A stretch of DNA of 64,000 bases from Anaerolineales bacterium (GTDB lineage Bacteria > Chloroflexota > Anaerolineae > Anaerolineales > Villigracilaceae), in the NCBI GenBank assembly GCA_020851785.1, contig JADZCC010000004.1, positions 53,161 to 117,160 of the forward strand, read 5' to 3'. Shown here in pieces: positions 25,311 to 34,385 of this stretch. Made by a program: the position numbers and the translations under genes. Below the pieces are notes generated by a model. That model was not told the origin of the DNA and searched no databases. It was given only the letters and a program-made list of their open reading frames with translations. The number at the start of each line of letters is the position of its first letter. The first letter of the stretch is position 1.

Positions 25311-26522
25311 ATGACCGAAGTTGTAATTGTGGATGCGCTTCGCACGCCGATTGGCGCGCTGGGTGGGGCGCTGGCTTCTGTCCGCCCGGATGATTTGGCG
25401 GCGCAGACGATTGCCGCCCTGTTGGAGAGAAATTCGTTTGACCCAAATTTGGTTGAGGAAGTTTTCCTCGGTTGCGCCAATCAGGCTGGGGAGGATAACC
25501 GCGATGTGGCGCGGATGGCCTTGTTGTTGGCCGGTCTGCCGATTGAGGTGGGCGGCGTGACGGTGAATCGCCTGTGCGCTTCGGGGCTGACGGCCATCAG
25601 TATGGCGGCGCGGGCGATTAAGGCTGGAGAGGGCGAGGTTTATATTGCGGGTGGCGTGGAAAGCATGAGTCGCGCGCCGTATTCGCTCCCCAAGGCGGAG
25701 GCGGGTTTTTCGTTTGGAAATTTAACCGCGTATGATACCGCGTTGGGCTGGCGCTATCCCAACCCGAAGATGAAGGAAAAATATGGAATCGATTCGATGG
25801 GGGAGACGGCGGAAAACATCGCCGCGGAACGTCCGCAGATTACGCGCCAAAAACAAGATGAGTTTTCAGTCCGTTCGCACCAACTGGCGCTTAAGGCGCT
25901 TGATTCTGGCAGGTTTAAGCGCGAGGTGATTCCGGTGGCTGTCCCGCAAAAAAAAGGCGACCCGAAAATTGTAGATACCGACGAGCGTCCGCGCCGCGAT
26001 ACCACGCTGGAATCCTTATCCAAATTAAGGCCTGCCTTCAAAAAAGAAGGCGGAACTGTCACCGCCGGTAATTCGTCTGGATTAAATGACGGAGCCGCCG
26101 CGTTGTTAATCATGAGCAAAGCCAAAGCCAAAGAATTGAGACTGAAGCCATTGGCTAAAATTATCGCCTCCGCTTCGGCCGGGGTTCCGCCCAGAGTGAT
26201 GGGCTATGGTCCCGTCCCCGCCACGCGCAAAGTCCTTTCTCGCGCGGGTTTGCAAATCAAGGATATTGGGCTGGTTGAACTCAACGAAGCCTTTGCCGTG
26301 CAAGCTTTGGCGGTGATCGAAGAGTTGGAATTGAATCCTGAAATCACGAACGTCAACGGCGGCGCCATCGCCATCGGGCATCCGTTGGGGTGTTCGGGGG
26401 CCAGATTAGTAACCACGCTGGCGCATGAGATGAAATTGCGCGGCGATCTTCGCTATGGACTGGCCACGTTATGCGTGGGAGTTGGGCAAGGCGAAGCGCT
26501 GATTCTTGAAGCCAGCGTCTAA
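25311..26522 (+). CDS. Acetyl-CoA acetyltransferase (thiolase)
   Basis: 403 residues. Type II thiolase that condenses or cleaves acyl-CoA with acetyl-CoA. Nucleophile Cys89 is in [11 protein letters not shown]; the catalytic His is in [18 protein letters not shown]; the second Cys is in [11 protein letters not shown], a small change from the usual C(I/V)[14 protein letters not shown] and [16 protein letters not shown] resemble the degradative PcaF/acetoacetyl-type group. TATAAT at 25276-25281 and AAGGATG upstream of the ATG give the promoter and ribosome binding site. No beta-oxidation genes are adjacent; a CoA-transferase (17601) and acyl-CoA synthetase (53107) lie elsewhere in the window. 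Confidence 0.95.
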   Translation: MTEVVIVDALRTPIGALGGALASVRPDDLAAQTIAALLERNSFDPNLVEEVFLGCANQAGEDNRDVARMALLLAGLPIEVGGVTVNRLCASGLTAISMAARAIKAGEGEVYIAGGVESMSRAPYSLPKAEAGFSFGNLTAYDTALGWRYPNPKMKEKYGIDSMGETAENIAAERPQITRQKQDEFSVRSHQLALKALDSGRFKREVIPVAVPQKKGDPKIVDTDERPRRDTTLESLSKLRPAFKKEGGTVTAGNSSGLNDGAAALLIMSKAKAKELRLKPLAKIIASASAGVPPRVMGYGPVPATRKVLSRAGLQIKDIGLVELNEAFAVQALAVIEELELNPEITNVNGGAIAIGHPLGCSGARLVTTLAHEMKLRGDLRYGLATLCVGVGQGEALILEASV

Positions 26523-26525
26523 CCC

Positions 26526-26576
26526 GTTTGAAGGCCTGCCAGCGACTCAATTCTACAGTTGCAGGCGCTTCAAAAC
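26526..26576. repeat. Inverted repeat between thiolase and lipoprotein genes
   Basis: GTTTGAAGGCCTGC (26526-26539) is largely complementary to GCAGGCGCTTCAAAAC (26561-26576). No T-run follows, so it is a weak terminator at best. It lies directly before the ribosome binding site of the next gene. Confidence 0.4.
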
Positions 26577-26587
26577 TTAGGAGAGCC

Positions 26588-27799
26588 ATGAAAAAACTTT
26601 TTCCATTTTTTATTTTGATTTTGTTGACCGCCGCCTGTAACGCGCCGGTGACGCAAAACGCGGATGGCGCGAACGCCTTGCCTACCGAACTCGTAACAGA
26701 AAGCCCGGCCGTCACGCCGCTTCCCACAGAAGTTCAAACATTTTTGGCGACAACCGCTTCCGCCGCGCCGATAGACGCGCCGCTGGTGGAATCCCCGGCG
26801 ATTATGCGGATTGATATGTTGGATGCCCTCAACGGTTGGGGAATTACCGAAACGCAGATCGTCCGCACCAACGACGGCGGAGTCACCTGGTATAACGTCA
26901 CCCCGCCTGAACTCACCGAAGTTGGATACAGCGTGAAAGAAGAATTCATCAGCCCGCTGAGAGGTTGGTTGTTGATGGCCGATCCAAACGATCCCTACAA
27001 TCACGGCGTCCTCTATCAAACCGCCGACGGGGGAATTACCTGGACTTCCAGCGCCGTCCCCTTTGGCGATGGCGATTTGTCCTTTCTGGATACAAACAAC
27101 GGCTGGATGATGGCCGGGCTGGGCGTGGGCGCGGGCAGTATGGCTGTGGCTGTTTTCCAAACGACCGATGGCGGCGTGACGTGGGAGCGAACGTTTATCA
27201 ATGACCCCAATGTGGAAGGCGCCGACACATCGCTTCCACTGAGCGGCCTCAAGGGTGGGCTGACGCCGCTGAATCAGAAAACCGCGTGGATTTATGGCGT
27301 GGTGTACGCTTCGGGATCGGTCTATGCTTTTCGTACGGATGATGGCGGACAAACTTGGTCGCCGGTTCAATTGCCGCTTGCAGAAGAAGCCAAAAGCGCA
27401 GACTTGCTGGTGGAAAAGATTCAATTCACTTCGGCCACGCAGGGCGCGTTGATTCTAAAAGTAATGAGTTCAAAAACCAGTACGGTCATCTATCAAACAA
27501 ATGACGGCGGCCAAACCTGGCAACCAGCCAGCGCCACCCTGCCCGAAACCGACCGGTTCGAAATTATCTCGGCGCAGGAAATGATCGCCTATGGCGCCGA
27601 CCAGTTTTACGTTACGAAAGATGCGTCCGCCACCTGGAGCATCCTCCCGCCAGACGTGGTCTTTGGCGAGTCGTTATCCGCGATTGATTTTGCCAGCTTG
27701 TCGGTTGGCTGGGCAATCGCGTACGATTCCACCAACAATCATTATTCGCTTTACAAAACGGAAGACGGAGGCGCAACATGGTTCGGTATCATTCCATAA
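26588..27799 (+). CDS. Lipoprotein with Ycf48/BNR-type beta-propeller repeats
   Basis: 403 residues. A lipoprotein signal (KKLFPFFILILLTAAC, lipobox LTAAC with Cys near 17) is followed by a T/P-rich linker and six or seven repeats marked by DGG(V/I/Q)TW: DGGVTWY, DGGITWT, DGGVTWE, DGGQTWS, DGGQTWQ, DASATWS, DGGATWF. This is the pattern of the photosystem assembly factor Ycf48/HCF136 and BNR propellers, common in non-photosynthetic Chloroflexota. Start at ATG 26588 because GGAGAG precedes it and it begins the signal peptide. Overlaps the next gene by 22 bp. Likely an exported scaffold or binding protein. Confidence 0.85.
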   Translation: MKKLFPFFILILLTAACNAPVTQNADGANALPTELVTESPAVTPLPTEVQTFLATTASAAPIDAPLVESPAIMRIDMLDALNGWGITETQIVRTNDGGVTWYNVTPPELTEVGYSVKEEFISPLRGWLLMADPNDPYNHGVLYQTADGGITWTSSAVPFGDGDLSFLDTNNGWMMAGLGVGAGSMAVAVFQTTDGGVTWERTFINDPNVEGADTSLPLSGLKGGLTPLNQKTAWIYGVVYASGSVYAFRTDDGGQTWSPVQLPLAEEAKSADLLVEKIQFTSATQGALILKVMSSKTSTVIYQTNDGGQTWQPASATLPETDRFEIISAQEMIAYGADQFYVTKDASATWSILPPDVVFGESLSAIDFASLSVGWAIAYDSTNNHYSLYKTEDGGATWFGIIP

Positions 27800-28698
27800 A
27801 GCTCTTTTTGATTTTGACTTTGGCGACTTTGGCTTGTGGATTACCAGCCGCCGCGCTTCCCACGCCGACGCCTGTTCCACCCACCCCAACAGTTCTTCCG
27901 CCCGTGCCGCAGTTCTCGCTCGAGCAACTTCAGAACGCGCAATATAAACTCAGCGGACGAGACGACCATGCCATTGTGCAATTGACCGATGGCGTGTATC
28001 AAAGCGGCGAAGATCATTCAACTGTGGATTTTGCGCGCGTCTTTCTGACGGAGTACAGCGCCTTTGGCGATTTGAATGGCGACGGCTCAAACGAAGCGGC
28101 GGCGGTTTTCTTTGAGAACTTCGGCGGCACCGGCAGTTTTGGATATGTGGTCGTGTACGCGCTTTCCAACGGCCAGCCCATCTTCGTCGCTTCCACGCTG
28201 ATTGACGACCGCGCAGAGATTCACAACCTGACCATTGAAAACGGCGAAATCTTTTTAGACGCGACGACGCACGGCGCGGAAGACCCAGCCTGTTGTCCAA
28301 CTCTGCAAACCACGCGGCGGTATGCGTTGGTCAACAACCAACTGCGTGTGGTTCATTACACGACCAATACGCCCGATGGAAAAAAACGCGAAGTGGAAAT
28401 TTCCGCTCCCGCCCATGCGGCGGCCGTGACTGCGACGTTTCAACTGGAGGGAAGCGTGAGCATTGCGCCGTTTGAAAATAATTTATCCTATTTTATTTAT
28501 GGCGAAGACGGCCAGGAATATGGTTCGGGCCCTGTGACGGTGCATGCGCCAGATTTTGGCGCGCCCGGCGCTTTTAGCGAAATAATTAAACTGGATGGCA
28601 TTCCCAGCGGCACGACGGTTTATGTGGAAGTTCAGGATATTAGCGCCATGGATGGCGCCTGGCTGGCGATGGACGCGGTGAAATTAACCGTGCAGTAA
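27778..28698 (+). CDS. Lipoprotein with T/P-rich linker and Gmad2-like C-terminal domain
   Basis: 306 residues. Signal IKLFLILTLATLACG with lipobox LATLAC, then PTPTPVPPTPTVLPP linker. Middle part AFGDLNGDGSNEAAAVFFENFGGTGSFGYVVVYAL resembles proteins with an EF-hand-like DLNGDG calcium loop. The C-terminal about 90 residues (FQLEGSVSIAPFENNLSYFIYG...GAFSEIIKLDGIPSGTTVYVEVQD) look like the immunoglobulin-like Gmad2 (spore germination) domain. The start lies inside the 3' end of the propeller lipoprotein gene (22-bp overlap), so they are co-translated. Exact function unknown. Confidence 0.8.
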   Translation: MVRYHSIKLFLILTLATLACGLPAAALPTPTPVPPTPTVLPPVPQFSLEQLQNAQYKLSGRDDHAIVQLTDGVYQSGEDHSTVDFARVFLTEYSAFGDLNGDGSNEAAAVFFENFGGTGSFGYVVVYALSNGQPIFVASTLIDDRAEIHNLTIENGEIFLDATTHGAEDPACCPTLQTTRRYALVNNQLRVVHYTTNTPDGKKREVEISAPAHAAAVTATFQLEGSVSIAPFENNLSYFIYGEDGQEYGSGPVTVHAPDFGAPGAFSEIIKLDGIPSGTTVYVEVQDISAMDGAWLAMDAVKLTVQ

Positions 28699-28720
28699 CG
28701 GCGAGCTTCAACGTATTTAT

Positions 28721-28757
28721 AAAAAGAACTTCCCATAAAATTGGGAAGTTCTTTTTA
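28721..28757. terminator. Bidirectional terminator
   Basis: AAAAAGAACTTCCC (28721-28734) pairs perfectly with GGGAAGTTCTTTTT (28743-28756). T-runs on both strands. It lies between converging genes and overlaps the stop codon of the sufE gene. Confidence 0.85.
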
Positions 28758-29180
28758 TTTCACTTTTGCGGCGGCTTGCTTCATGTGTGAAAGTACGCCC
28801 ACAAACCCGGTAATGCGTTGTTGCGAAACTGCTTCCTGCAAATTCATCGGCTGATAAAAATCAATCGGCACGGCGACGATCTCTTCAAACGTTGCGCCGT
28901 TTAGCCCATTCAGCAAAATGGAGGCCAGCCCGCGCACGGTGGGAGATTGCGGCGGAATGTCCAGATGAAACTGTATTCCGCCGGTTTCATCTTTTTCGGC
29001 AATGATAAACACCGGGGTCATGCACTCCGGCACGGCTTCCATTTGATCGCGTTGGGCTTTGAAGCGCTCTGGTAAATCCGGCAGGGATTCAGCGTAGCCG
29101 ATCAGCGTTTCGAGCTTTTCTGCGCGCGACATGCTGGCGATCATTTCAATAATTTCTTGCAGGTTTTGAGGGAGGGGCAT
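28755..29180 (-). CDS. sufE: SufE-family cysteine desulfurase sulfur acceptor
   Basis: 141 residues. SufE accepts persulfide sulfur from SufS for Fe-S cluster assembly. The acceptor cysteine is Cys53 in AVPECMTPVFIIAE, replacing the usual CQS(Q/R)VW context but at the right place after the LPDLPERFK helix. GLASILLNGLNGATFEEIVAVP matches the conserved C-terminal half. No sufS/sufB is adjacent; instead a mercaptopyruvate-type sulfurtransferase gene lies 44 bp upstream on the same strand, suggesting a shared sulfur-trafficking transcript. Confidence 0.88.
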   Translation of the reverse strand: MPLPQNLQEIIEMIASMSRAEKLETLIGYAESLPDLPERFKAQRDQMEAVPECMTPVFIIAEKDETGGIQFHLDIPPQSPTVRGLASILLNGLNGATFEEIVAVPIDFYQPMNLQEAVSQQRITGFVGVLSHMKQAAAKVK

Positions 29181-29224
29181 AAGGTTTAGTATGAGGCGGG
29201 TTTCCCCGCCCCATCGCGCTAAAT

Positions 29225-30064
29225 TTATTTTTCAATCGGAGCGTCTACCAGGTTGCCCCATTCCGTCCACGAACCATCGTAATTCTTGACGTTTGGATAA
29301 CCTAGCAGATACTTTAACACGAACCAGGTCACTGAAGAACGCTCGCCAATGCGGCAATACGCAATCACTTCGCCGTCGCTTTTGATATTTTTGCCTTCGT
29401 AGAGCGCGCGCAACTCTTCCGCAGATTTGAAAGTTGAGTCCGCTTCGTTCACCGCCTGCGACCAGGGAATGCTCACGGCGGTGGGGATGTGTCCGCCGCG
29501 CGTTGAGCCTTCCTGCGGGTAGTTCGCCATGTGCGTCAATTCGCCGCTATATTCTTTGGGCGAGCGTACGTCCACCAGCGGCTTCTTTTGATCTAATTGC
29601 TTGAAGACATCGTCGCGGAAGGCGCGGATGGATTTATTCGCCTCTTTCGCGCTGTAGCTTGTTTTGGCATACGCGGGAACTTCCTTCACGAACGGCCTTT
29701 TTTCCTGCTCCCATTTGGTGCGTCCGCCGTTCATAATCTTGAGGTTTTGATGTCCGTAATATTGGAAGAGCCACAACGCATAAGCCGCAAACCAGTTGGA
29801 TTTATCGCCATAAAAGACGACCGTTGTTTCGTTAGTGATGCCCAGCGCCGAGGCCAGTTCTTCAAACTTTTCCTTGGTCAGAAAATCGCGGCGCAGAGGG
29901 TGTTGCAGAACGCTGAACCAATCCACATGCACGGCGCCTTCAATGTGACCAATCGCGTATAGCAAGGGATCTTCGTCTGATTCAACGATGCGGACGTTGG
30001 CGTCCTTCAAGTGGGCGGCGACCCATTCGGTATCCACTAAATATTCGGGGTGAGCGTAAGACAT
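29225..30064 (-). CDS. Thiosulfate/3-mercaptopyruvate sulfurtransferase (double rhodanese)
   Basis: 279 residues, two tandem rhodanese domains. The first ([30 protein letters not shown]) lacks a Cys at its loop; the second carries the active Cys237 in [15 protein letters not shown]. The CRIGERSS loop is characteristic of actinobacterial/chloroflexal thiosulfate sulfurtransferases rather than the CGTGVTA of SseA. Start set at [14 protein letters not shown] with AAGGA 10 nt upstream; in-frame ATGs further upstream lie in the leader. A strong promoter and a structured leader RNA precede it, so expression is probably attenuated. Confidence 0.92.
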   Translation of the reverse strand: MSYAHPEYLVDTEWVAAHLKDANVRIVESDEDPLLYAIGHIEGAVHVDWFSVLQHPLRRDFLTKEKFEELASALGITNETTVVFYGDKSNWFAAYALWLFQYYGHQNLKIMNGGRTKWEQEKRPFVKEVPAYAKTSYSAKEANKSIRAFRDDVFKQLDQKKPLVDVRSPKEYSGELTHMANYPQEGSTRGGHIPTAVSIPWSQAVNEADSTFKSAEELRALYEGKNIKSDGEVIAYCRIGERSSVTWFVLKYLLGYPNVKNYDGSWTEWGNLVDAPIEK

Positions 30065-30074
30065 GAGTTTAGTT

Positions 30075-30262
30075 TCCTTCATCCATAAAATAAAAGCAAT
30101 CAACATAAAACAAAAGGATAGCGAACCATCCGGCGCGGGAAAATTGCACGCGGGAGCCGTTCCACTATCCTAAGTCGTTGACTGCTTGTCTGGGGCGGGT
30201 GTCTTAGGCGTGGTTACGAACCCCGCCACAGACACGAACAATAGTTGAGAATTTTCATAAGA
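30075..30262 (-). promoter_or_regulatory. Structured 5' leader RNA of the sulfurtransferase-sufE operon
   Basis: Two strong stems on the minus strand. The first pairs GTCTG-GGCGGG with CCCGCC-CAGAC around a 22-nt loop; a GTGTCT/AGACAC pair within it offers an alternative fold. The second pairs GGATAGTGGAAC with GGTTCGCTATCC and encloses further GC pairing, then runs into TTTTGTTTTATG, which looks like an intrinsic terminator upstream of the start codon. This suggests a riboswitch or attenuator. I could not assign it to SAM, fluoride, ZTP, THF or glycine families. Confidence 0.55.
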
Positions 30263-30270
30263 ATTATCGT

Positions 30271-30298
30271 ATTTTACGGAAATCAAAAGATTTGTCAA
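30271..30298 (-). promoter_or_regulatory. Promoter of the sulfurtransferase-sufE operon
   Basis: On the minus strand TTGACA (30298-30293) and TAAAAT (30276-30271) with a 16-bp spacer. Transcription would begin near 30263, leaving a leader of about 200 nt. Confidence 0.7.
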
Positions 30299-30360
30299 GA
30301 CAAAAACCTTGGATACGGATAGAAGTTCAGACGTTTTCTTTTGGCACAGATTGACATAAA

Positions 30361-30415
30361 TTAGCCTTGATTTTTCTTTCGTTTTTTCGCGAGAATTCGT
30401 GAAATCTGCGGCTAA
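30361..30415. repeat. Degenerate palindromic repeat relic
   Basis: TTAGCC and GGCTAA bound a segment with TTCGCGAGAATTCGTGAAATCTGCGG. It resembles the interior of the MITE-like element at 37731 (AATTCGCGTGAATTAGCGAAATTCGCGG). No clear ends or target duplication remain. The rest of the 30065-30494 gap holds the leader RNA and promoters. Confidence 0.4.
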
Positions 30416-30494
30416 AGATGCTTTTGTCCGAAGGCCAGAAAAATTCTCAACGCTTCAACTGTGAAGCCATTTTTATTTGATGTAAAATTGAAGC

Positions 30495-31118
30495 ATGTCA
30501 AAGCAGAAATACTACGTCGTTTGGAAGGGGCGCAAAACGGGCATCTTCACTACCTGGGCGGAATGTGAAAAGCAGGTGAAGGGCTATGTGGACGCGCAAT
30601 ACAAGGCCTTTGCGAGCGAAGCGGAAGCGGACGCCGCCTTGTTGGGAGGATATGAAAACTACATTGGCAAACCTGCCACGCAGGGCAAATGGAAATTGGT
30701 TAGCGCGCCGCCCTTGCTCCCATCCATGTGCGTGGATGCGGCCTGCGATGGTTCGCCGGGAAAGGTTGAATTTCGCGGCGTGAACACGGAGAATGGCGAA
30801 GAACTTTTCCGGGCTGGCCCCTATGCGGACGGCACGAACAATGTCGGTGAATTTTTAGCGATTGTCCATGCGCTTACCTGGCAATATAAACACAATATGC
30901 AGGTTCCAATTTACTCTGATTCAGAAAATGCAATCGCCTGGGTTAACACGGGCGCATGTAAGACAAAATTAAAACATACAACTAAAAATGCCATCACCTT
31001 TGCCCTGATCCGCAGCGCCGAAAATTGGCTGGCAGAAAATAAACTGCCTGAAGGAAAAATTTTGAAATGGGATACCCAATTATGGGGCGAAAATCCCGCT
31101 GATTTTGGGAGAAAGTAA
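30495..31118 (+). CDS. Viroplasmin-type ribonuclease HI
   Basis: 207 residues. Residues 1-45 form a caulimovirus-type viroplasmin domain (YYVVWKGRKTGIFTTWAECEKQVKGY...YKAFASEAEA), which binds RNA/DNA hybrids. From about 73 on comes an RNase H fold: CVDAACDGSPGKVEFRG (first acidic residue), NNVGEFLAIVHAL (Glu), VPIYSDSENAIAWV (Asp), and a final W/NPADFGRK segment with the last acidic residue. It removes RNA from RNA/DNA hybrids. TAAAAT at 30483-30488 sits 7 nt before the ATG and no Shine-Dalgarno is visible, so the mRNA may be leaderless. Confidence 0.9.
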   Translation: MSKQKYYVVWKGRKTGIFTTWAECEKQVKGYVDAQYKAFASEAEADAALLGGYENYIGKPATQGKWKLVSAPPLLPSMCVDAACDGSPGKVEFRGVNTENGEELFRAGPYADGTNNVGEFLAIVHALTWQYKHNMQVPIYSDSENAIAWVNTGACKTKLKHTTKNAITFALIRSAENWLAENKLPEGKILKWDTQLWGENPADFGRK

Positions 31119-31139
31119 ATTTAGGAACTGGAGAGAAAA

Positions 31140-31703
31140 ATGAAAACAGCCTTGCTCGTGATTGACATCCAAAAAGATTATTTCCCCGGCGGAAAATTCC
31201 CGCTGGTCAACCCGTTGGAAGCCGCAAAAAAAGCGTACATGCTCCTGCAGTGTTTTCGCGAGCATGGCGGCAGGCATATTCACATTCAACATATTTCACA
31301 AGAGCCGGATGCCGCTTTCTTCGTTAAGGGAAGCGAAGGCTCGGATATTCACGATGCGGTCGCGCACTTTGAAGGCGAGCCGATTGTATATAAACACGAA
31401 GTGAACGCCTTCCTGAATACCAATTTGCTGGAGTTATTGAAAAGTTGGGGGACGGAGCGCGTAGTGATTACCGGCATGATGAGTCACATGTGCGTGGATT
31501 CAACAGCCCGCGCCGCCGCTGATTTAGGCTTCAAGGTGATTGTGGCGGAAGACGCCTGCGCCACCCGTGACCTTGAATTTGGCGACACCGTTATCCCCGC
31601 GGAGCATGTCCATAAAGCGTATATGGCGGCGCTTGAATGGTTTGGCCAAGTGATGAAAGCAGACGAGGTCATTGCCTTGCTGGCTGGCGAACTTAAGGCG
31701 TAG
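31140..31703 (+). CDS. Isochorismatase-family cysteine hydrolase
   Basis: 187 residues. The catalytic triad is visible: Asp9 in LLVIDIQKDYF, Lys85 in VYKHEVNAF, and Cys118 in TGMMSHMCVDSTARAA, with the preceding cis-peptide region VVITGM. It resembles nicotinamidase and N-carbamoyl-type hydrolases; substrate not assigned. GGAGAG lies about 8 nt upstream. It follows the RNase H gene by 21 bp and converges with the kdgK gene. Confidence 0.9.
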   Translation: MKTALLVIDIQKDYFPGGKFPLVNPLEAAKKAYMLLQCFREHGGRHIHIQHISQEPDAAFFVKGSEGSDIHDAVAHFEGEPIVYKHEVNAFLNTNLLELLKSWGTERVVITGMMSHMCVDSTARAAADLGFKVIVAEDACATRDLEFGDTVIPAEHVHKAYMAALEWFGQVMKADEVIALLAGELKA

Positions 31704-31724
31704 GCTTTCAGCTTAACGAAGAAA

Positions 31725-32681
31725 TTATCTTGTCAGCGTGGAGTTTGTATTGACCAAAGAATCAAGTTCTGCTTTTGTGGTAATCACCGCGTCGCCCAAT
31801 TGGCTCAAAGCCATAGCCGCCAACGTGACGCCATACTTTAGTCCCAGTGAGAGGTTGCCTTCCAACCAGCCGTGTAGGACGCCTGCGGCCAGCGCGTCCC
31901 CCGCGCCGAGGCGGTCTATAATTTTGGTGGGGCGGGCGGGTTCATGTTTCCAAATTTCCCCGTCCCAGAACAACACGCCCTTTTCGCCAAACGTGACGAC
32001 GGCGTATCTGGCGCGACTTAGTCGCAACATGGCTTCGGCGATTTCGTCCATTGGACCTGTACAGCCAAATAAACGGATTGCGTCTGCCTGACTGCAAAAT
32101 AAAATTTCCACATCTTGAAGCATGGGCAAAAGGATTTCCCGCGCTTGTTTTTCCGTCCACAACTTTTGACGGTAATTCACGTCGAAGCTGATTGGAATAT
32201 TTTTTTCTTTTGCTTTTTGCAGGGCTTGAAGGATAATCTCGTGACAGGTATCAGAGAGCGGCGGGGTAATGCCCGTCAAATGTAGGATGCGCGTATCGAG
32301 TAGAGAGTCCCAATTAATGTCAGCCAAAGTTAAGGCGGCGACGCTTGAATGTGCGCGATCATACGTCACTTGAATGCCGCGCGGCGGTTCGCCAAACTCT
32401 ACATAATACGTTCCAAGGCGGCCGCCTTCCCGCCAAATGATGTTGGATAAATCCACCCCGGCCAGGCGCAGGTGATTGGCGGCCAAACGCCCCAACGGAT
32501 TTTTCGGCAAGGCCCCGACCCAGAGCGTCTTTCTTTCCAGCCGGGCCAGCAAAGCGACGACGTTCGCTTCCGCTCCAGCAGGATACACGTCCAAACTTTT
32601 TGCCACTTCCAGGCGCTGACCCGATGGCACGCTCAGCCGCAACAGCATTTCGCCGAACGTGGTTACGTCAAAACTAGCCAT
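31725..32681 (-). CDS. kdgK: 2-dehydro-3-deoxygluconate kinase (PfkB family)
   Basis: 318 residues. PfkB sugar kinase. TFGEMLLRLSVPSGQRLEVAKSLDVYPAGAEANVVALLARL gives the N-terminal G/N-rich substrate region, and RLGAGDALAAGVLHGWLEG is the GAGD catalytic/anion-hole motif near residue 250. FDVNYRQKLW is typical of KDG kinases. Predicted reaction: 2-keto-3-deoxygluconate + ATP to the 6-phosphate. Its start overlaps the aldolase gene by 8 bp, so kinase and KDPG aldolase act in series. Last gene of the catabolic cluster that begins with the dipeptidase. Confidence 0.88.
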   Translation of the reverse strand: MASFDVTTFGEMLLRLSVPSGQRLEVAKSLDVYPAGAEANVVALLARLERKTLWVGALPKNPLGRLAANHLRLAGVDLSNIIWREGGRLGTYYVEFGEPPRGIQVTYDRAHSSVAALTLADINWDSLLDTRILHLTGITPPLSDTCHEIILQALQKAKEKNIPISFDVNYRQKLWTEKQAREILLPMLQDVEILFCSQADAIRLFGCTGPMDEIAEAMLRLSRARYAVVTFGEKGVLFWDGEIWKHEPARPTKIIDRLGAGDALAAGVLHGWLEGNLSLGLKYGVTLAAMALSQLGDAVITTKAELDSLVNTNSTLTR

Positions 32682-33315
32682 GCTTTCCCTGTATCCACGC
32701 TTCGCGGAGCGTCTTGGCCCGGCTGGTTAAATCTTCACTGCTTTGTTCGCGATTCAAAACTAATTTACTGCCCAGCCCAACGGCAACAGCCCCAGCTTTG
32801 GCATACGCTGAAATATTTTCAAGCGCAACGCCGCCAGTGGGCACGAAATCAATATCGTCCAGCGGGGCGCGCAAGGCTTTGAGGTAGGCGGGGCCAACTG
32901 TGTCCATGGGGAAGAGCTTTAACAGCTTGCATCCATTGGCAAAGGCGGTTTGCGCTTCAGTGGCGGTGAAAACGCCAGGGAGGTGAAGTAAGTTTTTACT
33001 TTGCGATAGGGAAGTGGATGCTGAATCATAATTTGGCGAAATCAAAAATTGCGCGCCTGCATCATAGGCTTGTTGAACATGTTCTTTGTTTCGTACCGTG
33101 CCCGCGCCGATTAATAACTCGTCGCCGAAATGTTTTCTCAACTTTGGAAGAGCCTCCAACACGGCGGGGCTGTTGAGGGTAATCTCAACCGTCGAAACAG
33201 AACCCGCCAACAGCGCGGAACTGATGCGAAGCATGTCTTCCACGGAAAAACCGCCGCGAATAATCGCGATGACTCCGCAGTCCTTGATTCTTTGAGTCGC
33301 TTCTTCAAAGTGCAT
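32674..33315 (-). CDS. eda: 2-keto-3-deoxy-6-phosphogluconate (KDPG) aldolase
   Basis: 213 residues, class I aldolase of the KDPG/KHG family. Schiff-base Lys133 is in CKLLKLFPMDTVGPAYLKAL, and Glu45 in TVEITLNSP matches the catalytic glutamate. LLIGAGTVRNKEHVQQAYDAGAQFLISPNYD is a family signature. Splits KDPG to pyruvate and glyceraldehyde 3-phosphate. It lies 2 bp after the PLP enzyme gene and overlaps the kinase gene, so the pathway steps are encoded in order. Confidence 0.93.
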   Translation of the reverse strand: MHFEEATQRIKDCGVIAIIRGGFSVEDMLRISSALLAGSVSTVEITLNSPAVLEALPKLRKHFGDELLIGAGTVRNKEHVQQAYDAGAQFLISPNYDSASTSLSQSKNLLHLPGVFTATEAQTAFANGCKLLKLFPMDTVGPAYLKALRAPLDDIDFVPTGGVALENISAYAKAGAVAVGLGSKLVLNREQSSEDLTSRAKTLREAWIQGKHG

Positions 33316-33317
33316 GG

Positions 33318-34382
33318 TTACAATACCGTGCCGCGCGCGGCTACCTTCCAGATGACTTCCACTTGATGGTTTCTCATGCCGACGACTTCATCGAACAGGC
33401 AGGTGACGGTGCAACAATGATTGGGGATGATGCTGACGCGCTCGCCAATTTGTGGTTTGGTTTTGCAGGCGGAAAAATCCACGTGCCCATGCTCTTCGGA
33501 GAGGGCGTAAATTTTCGCTTCGGGGTATTCACAAATGTAGCCGTAGCCATCCAGCCCATGCAAGTCGCTGGAAAGCGCTTTACTGCCCGCGTCTAAAATT
33601 CCGCGTTCGGCGGTTGGGCGGCTGACGATGGTACTCCAGACGCGCAGGGCGCAGGTCTCCAGCGTGACGGCGCCAGAACGCATGGTTAGGCGATCGCCAT
33701 AGACGTAAATTCCGGCGCGATGTTCCGTGATGCCAATGGACGAATCGGCCTGCCACATGGTGGGCGTGCCGCCGCCGCTGACTCGTTTGATTTCAAGGTT
33801 TTCTTTTTTCAATAATTCGCGCGTTTGAGCTACAAAATCTGCGACGACTTCATTGTATGGCGATGACATGTTTGGATAAGTCATCAATCCGCCGAAATGT
33901 AAATTGGGCAATTGCGAAATTATTTTTGCCAGCGTTGCGGCTTGTTCGGGCGTTTGCACGCCGCAACGGTGCGCGCCAGTATCGCATTCCACTAACACTT
34001 CAAGCGTCAGGTTGTTTTTTTGCGCAGCTTCTGAAAGCCCATTGGCGACAAATTCCGAATCGCAGGTCACGCTGACTTTGATGCGCTTGGCAAGATTCAT
34101 CAAGCGCTTGAGTTTTGATTCGCCAAGGATGTTGTAGGGAATAAAAATATCCGTACAGCCTGCGTCTGCCATCACTTCCGCTTCGCTCACTTTTTGACAG
34201 GTGATGCCCACCGCTCCGGCGTCTATCTGCATTTGTGCAATTTCGGGGATTTTATGCGTTTTGATGTGCGGGCGATTGGCGATCTGCCGGTCGTCTAAAA
34301 ACTTTTGCAGGCGCCGAATGTTGGCCTGCATTAAGTCAATGTCCACCACGGGAACGGGCGTTTCAAGTTCGTCCACGCGCAT
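33318..34382 (-). CDS. D-serine dehydratase/D-threonine aldolase-like PLP enzyme
   Basis: 354 residues, fold-type III PLP enzyme (alanine racemase-like N-terminal barrel plus DSD1-type C-terminal beta domain). PLP lysine is Lys41 in RPHIKTHKIPEIA. C-terminal metal site: EEHGHVDF and PNHCCTVTC, where His322-Cys-Cys324 gives an HxC pair, the zinc-type signature of eukaryotic D-serine dehydratase, whereas D-threonine aldolases have HxD. So elimination of a 3-hydroxyl from a D-2-amino acid is more likely than aldol cleavage. The next genes (RidA upstream, KDPG aldolase and KDG kinase downstream) fit a deaminating dehydratase that yields a 2-keto-3-deoxy acid. Confidence 0.85.
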   Translation of the reverse strand: MRVDELETPVPVVDIDLMQANIRRLQKFLDDRQIANRPHIKTHKIPEIAQMQIDAGAVGITCQKVSEAEVMADAGCTDIFIPYNILGESKLKRLMNLAKRIKVSVTCDSEFVANGLSEAAQKNNLTLEVLVECDTGAHRCGVQTPEQAATLAKIISQLPNLHFGGLMTYPNMSSPYNEVVADFVAQTRELLKKENLEIKRVSGGGTPTMWQADSSIGITEHRAGIYVYGDRLTMRSGAVTLETCALRVWSTIVSRPTAERGILDAGSKALSSDLHGLDGYGYICEYPEAKIYALSEEHGHVDFSACKTKPQIGERVSIIPNHCCTVTCLFDEVVGMRNHQVEVIWKVAARGTVL

Positions 34383-34385
34383 GGA

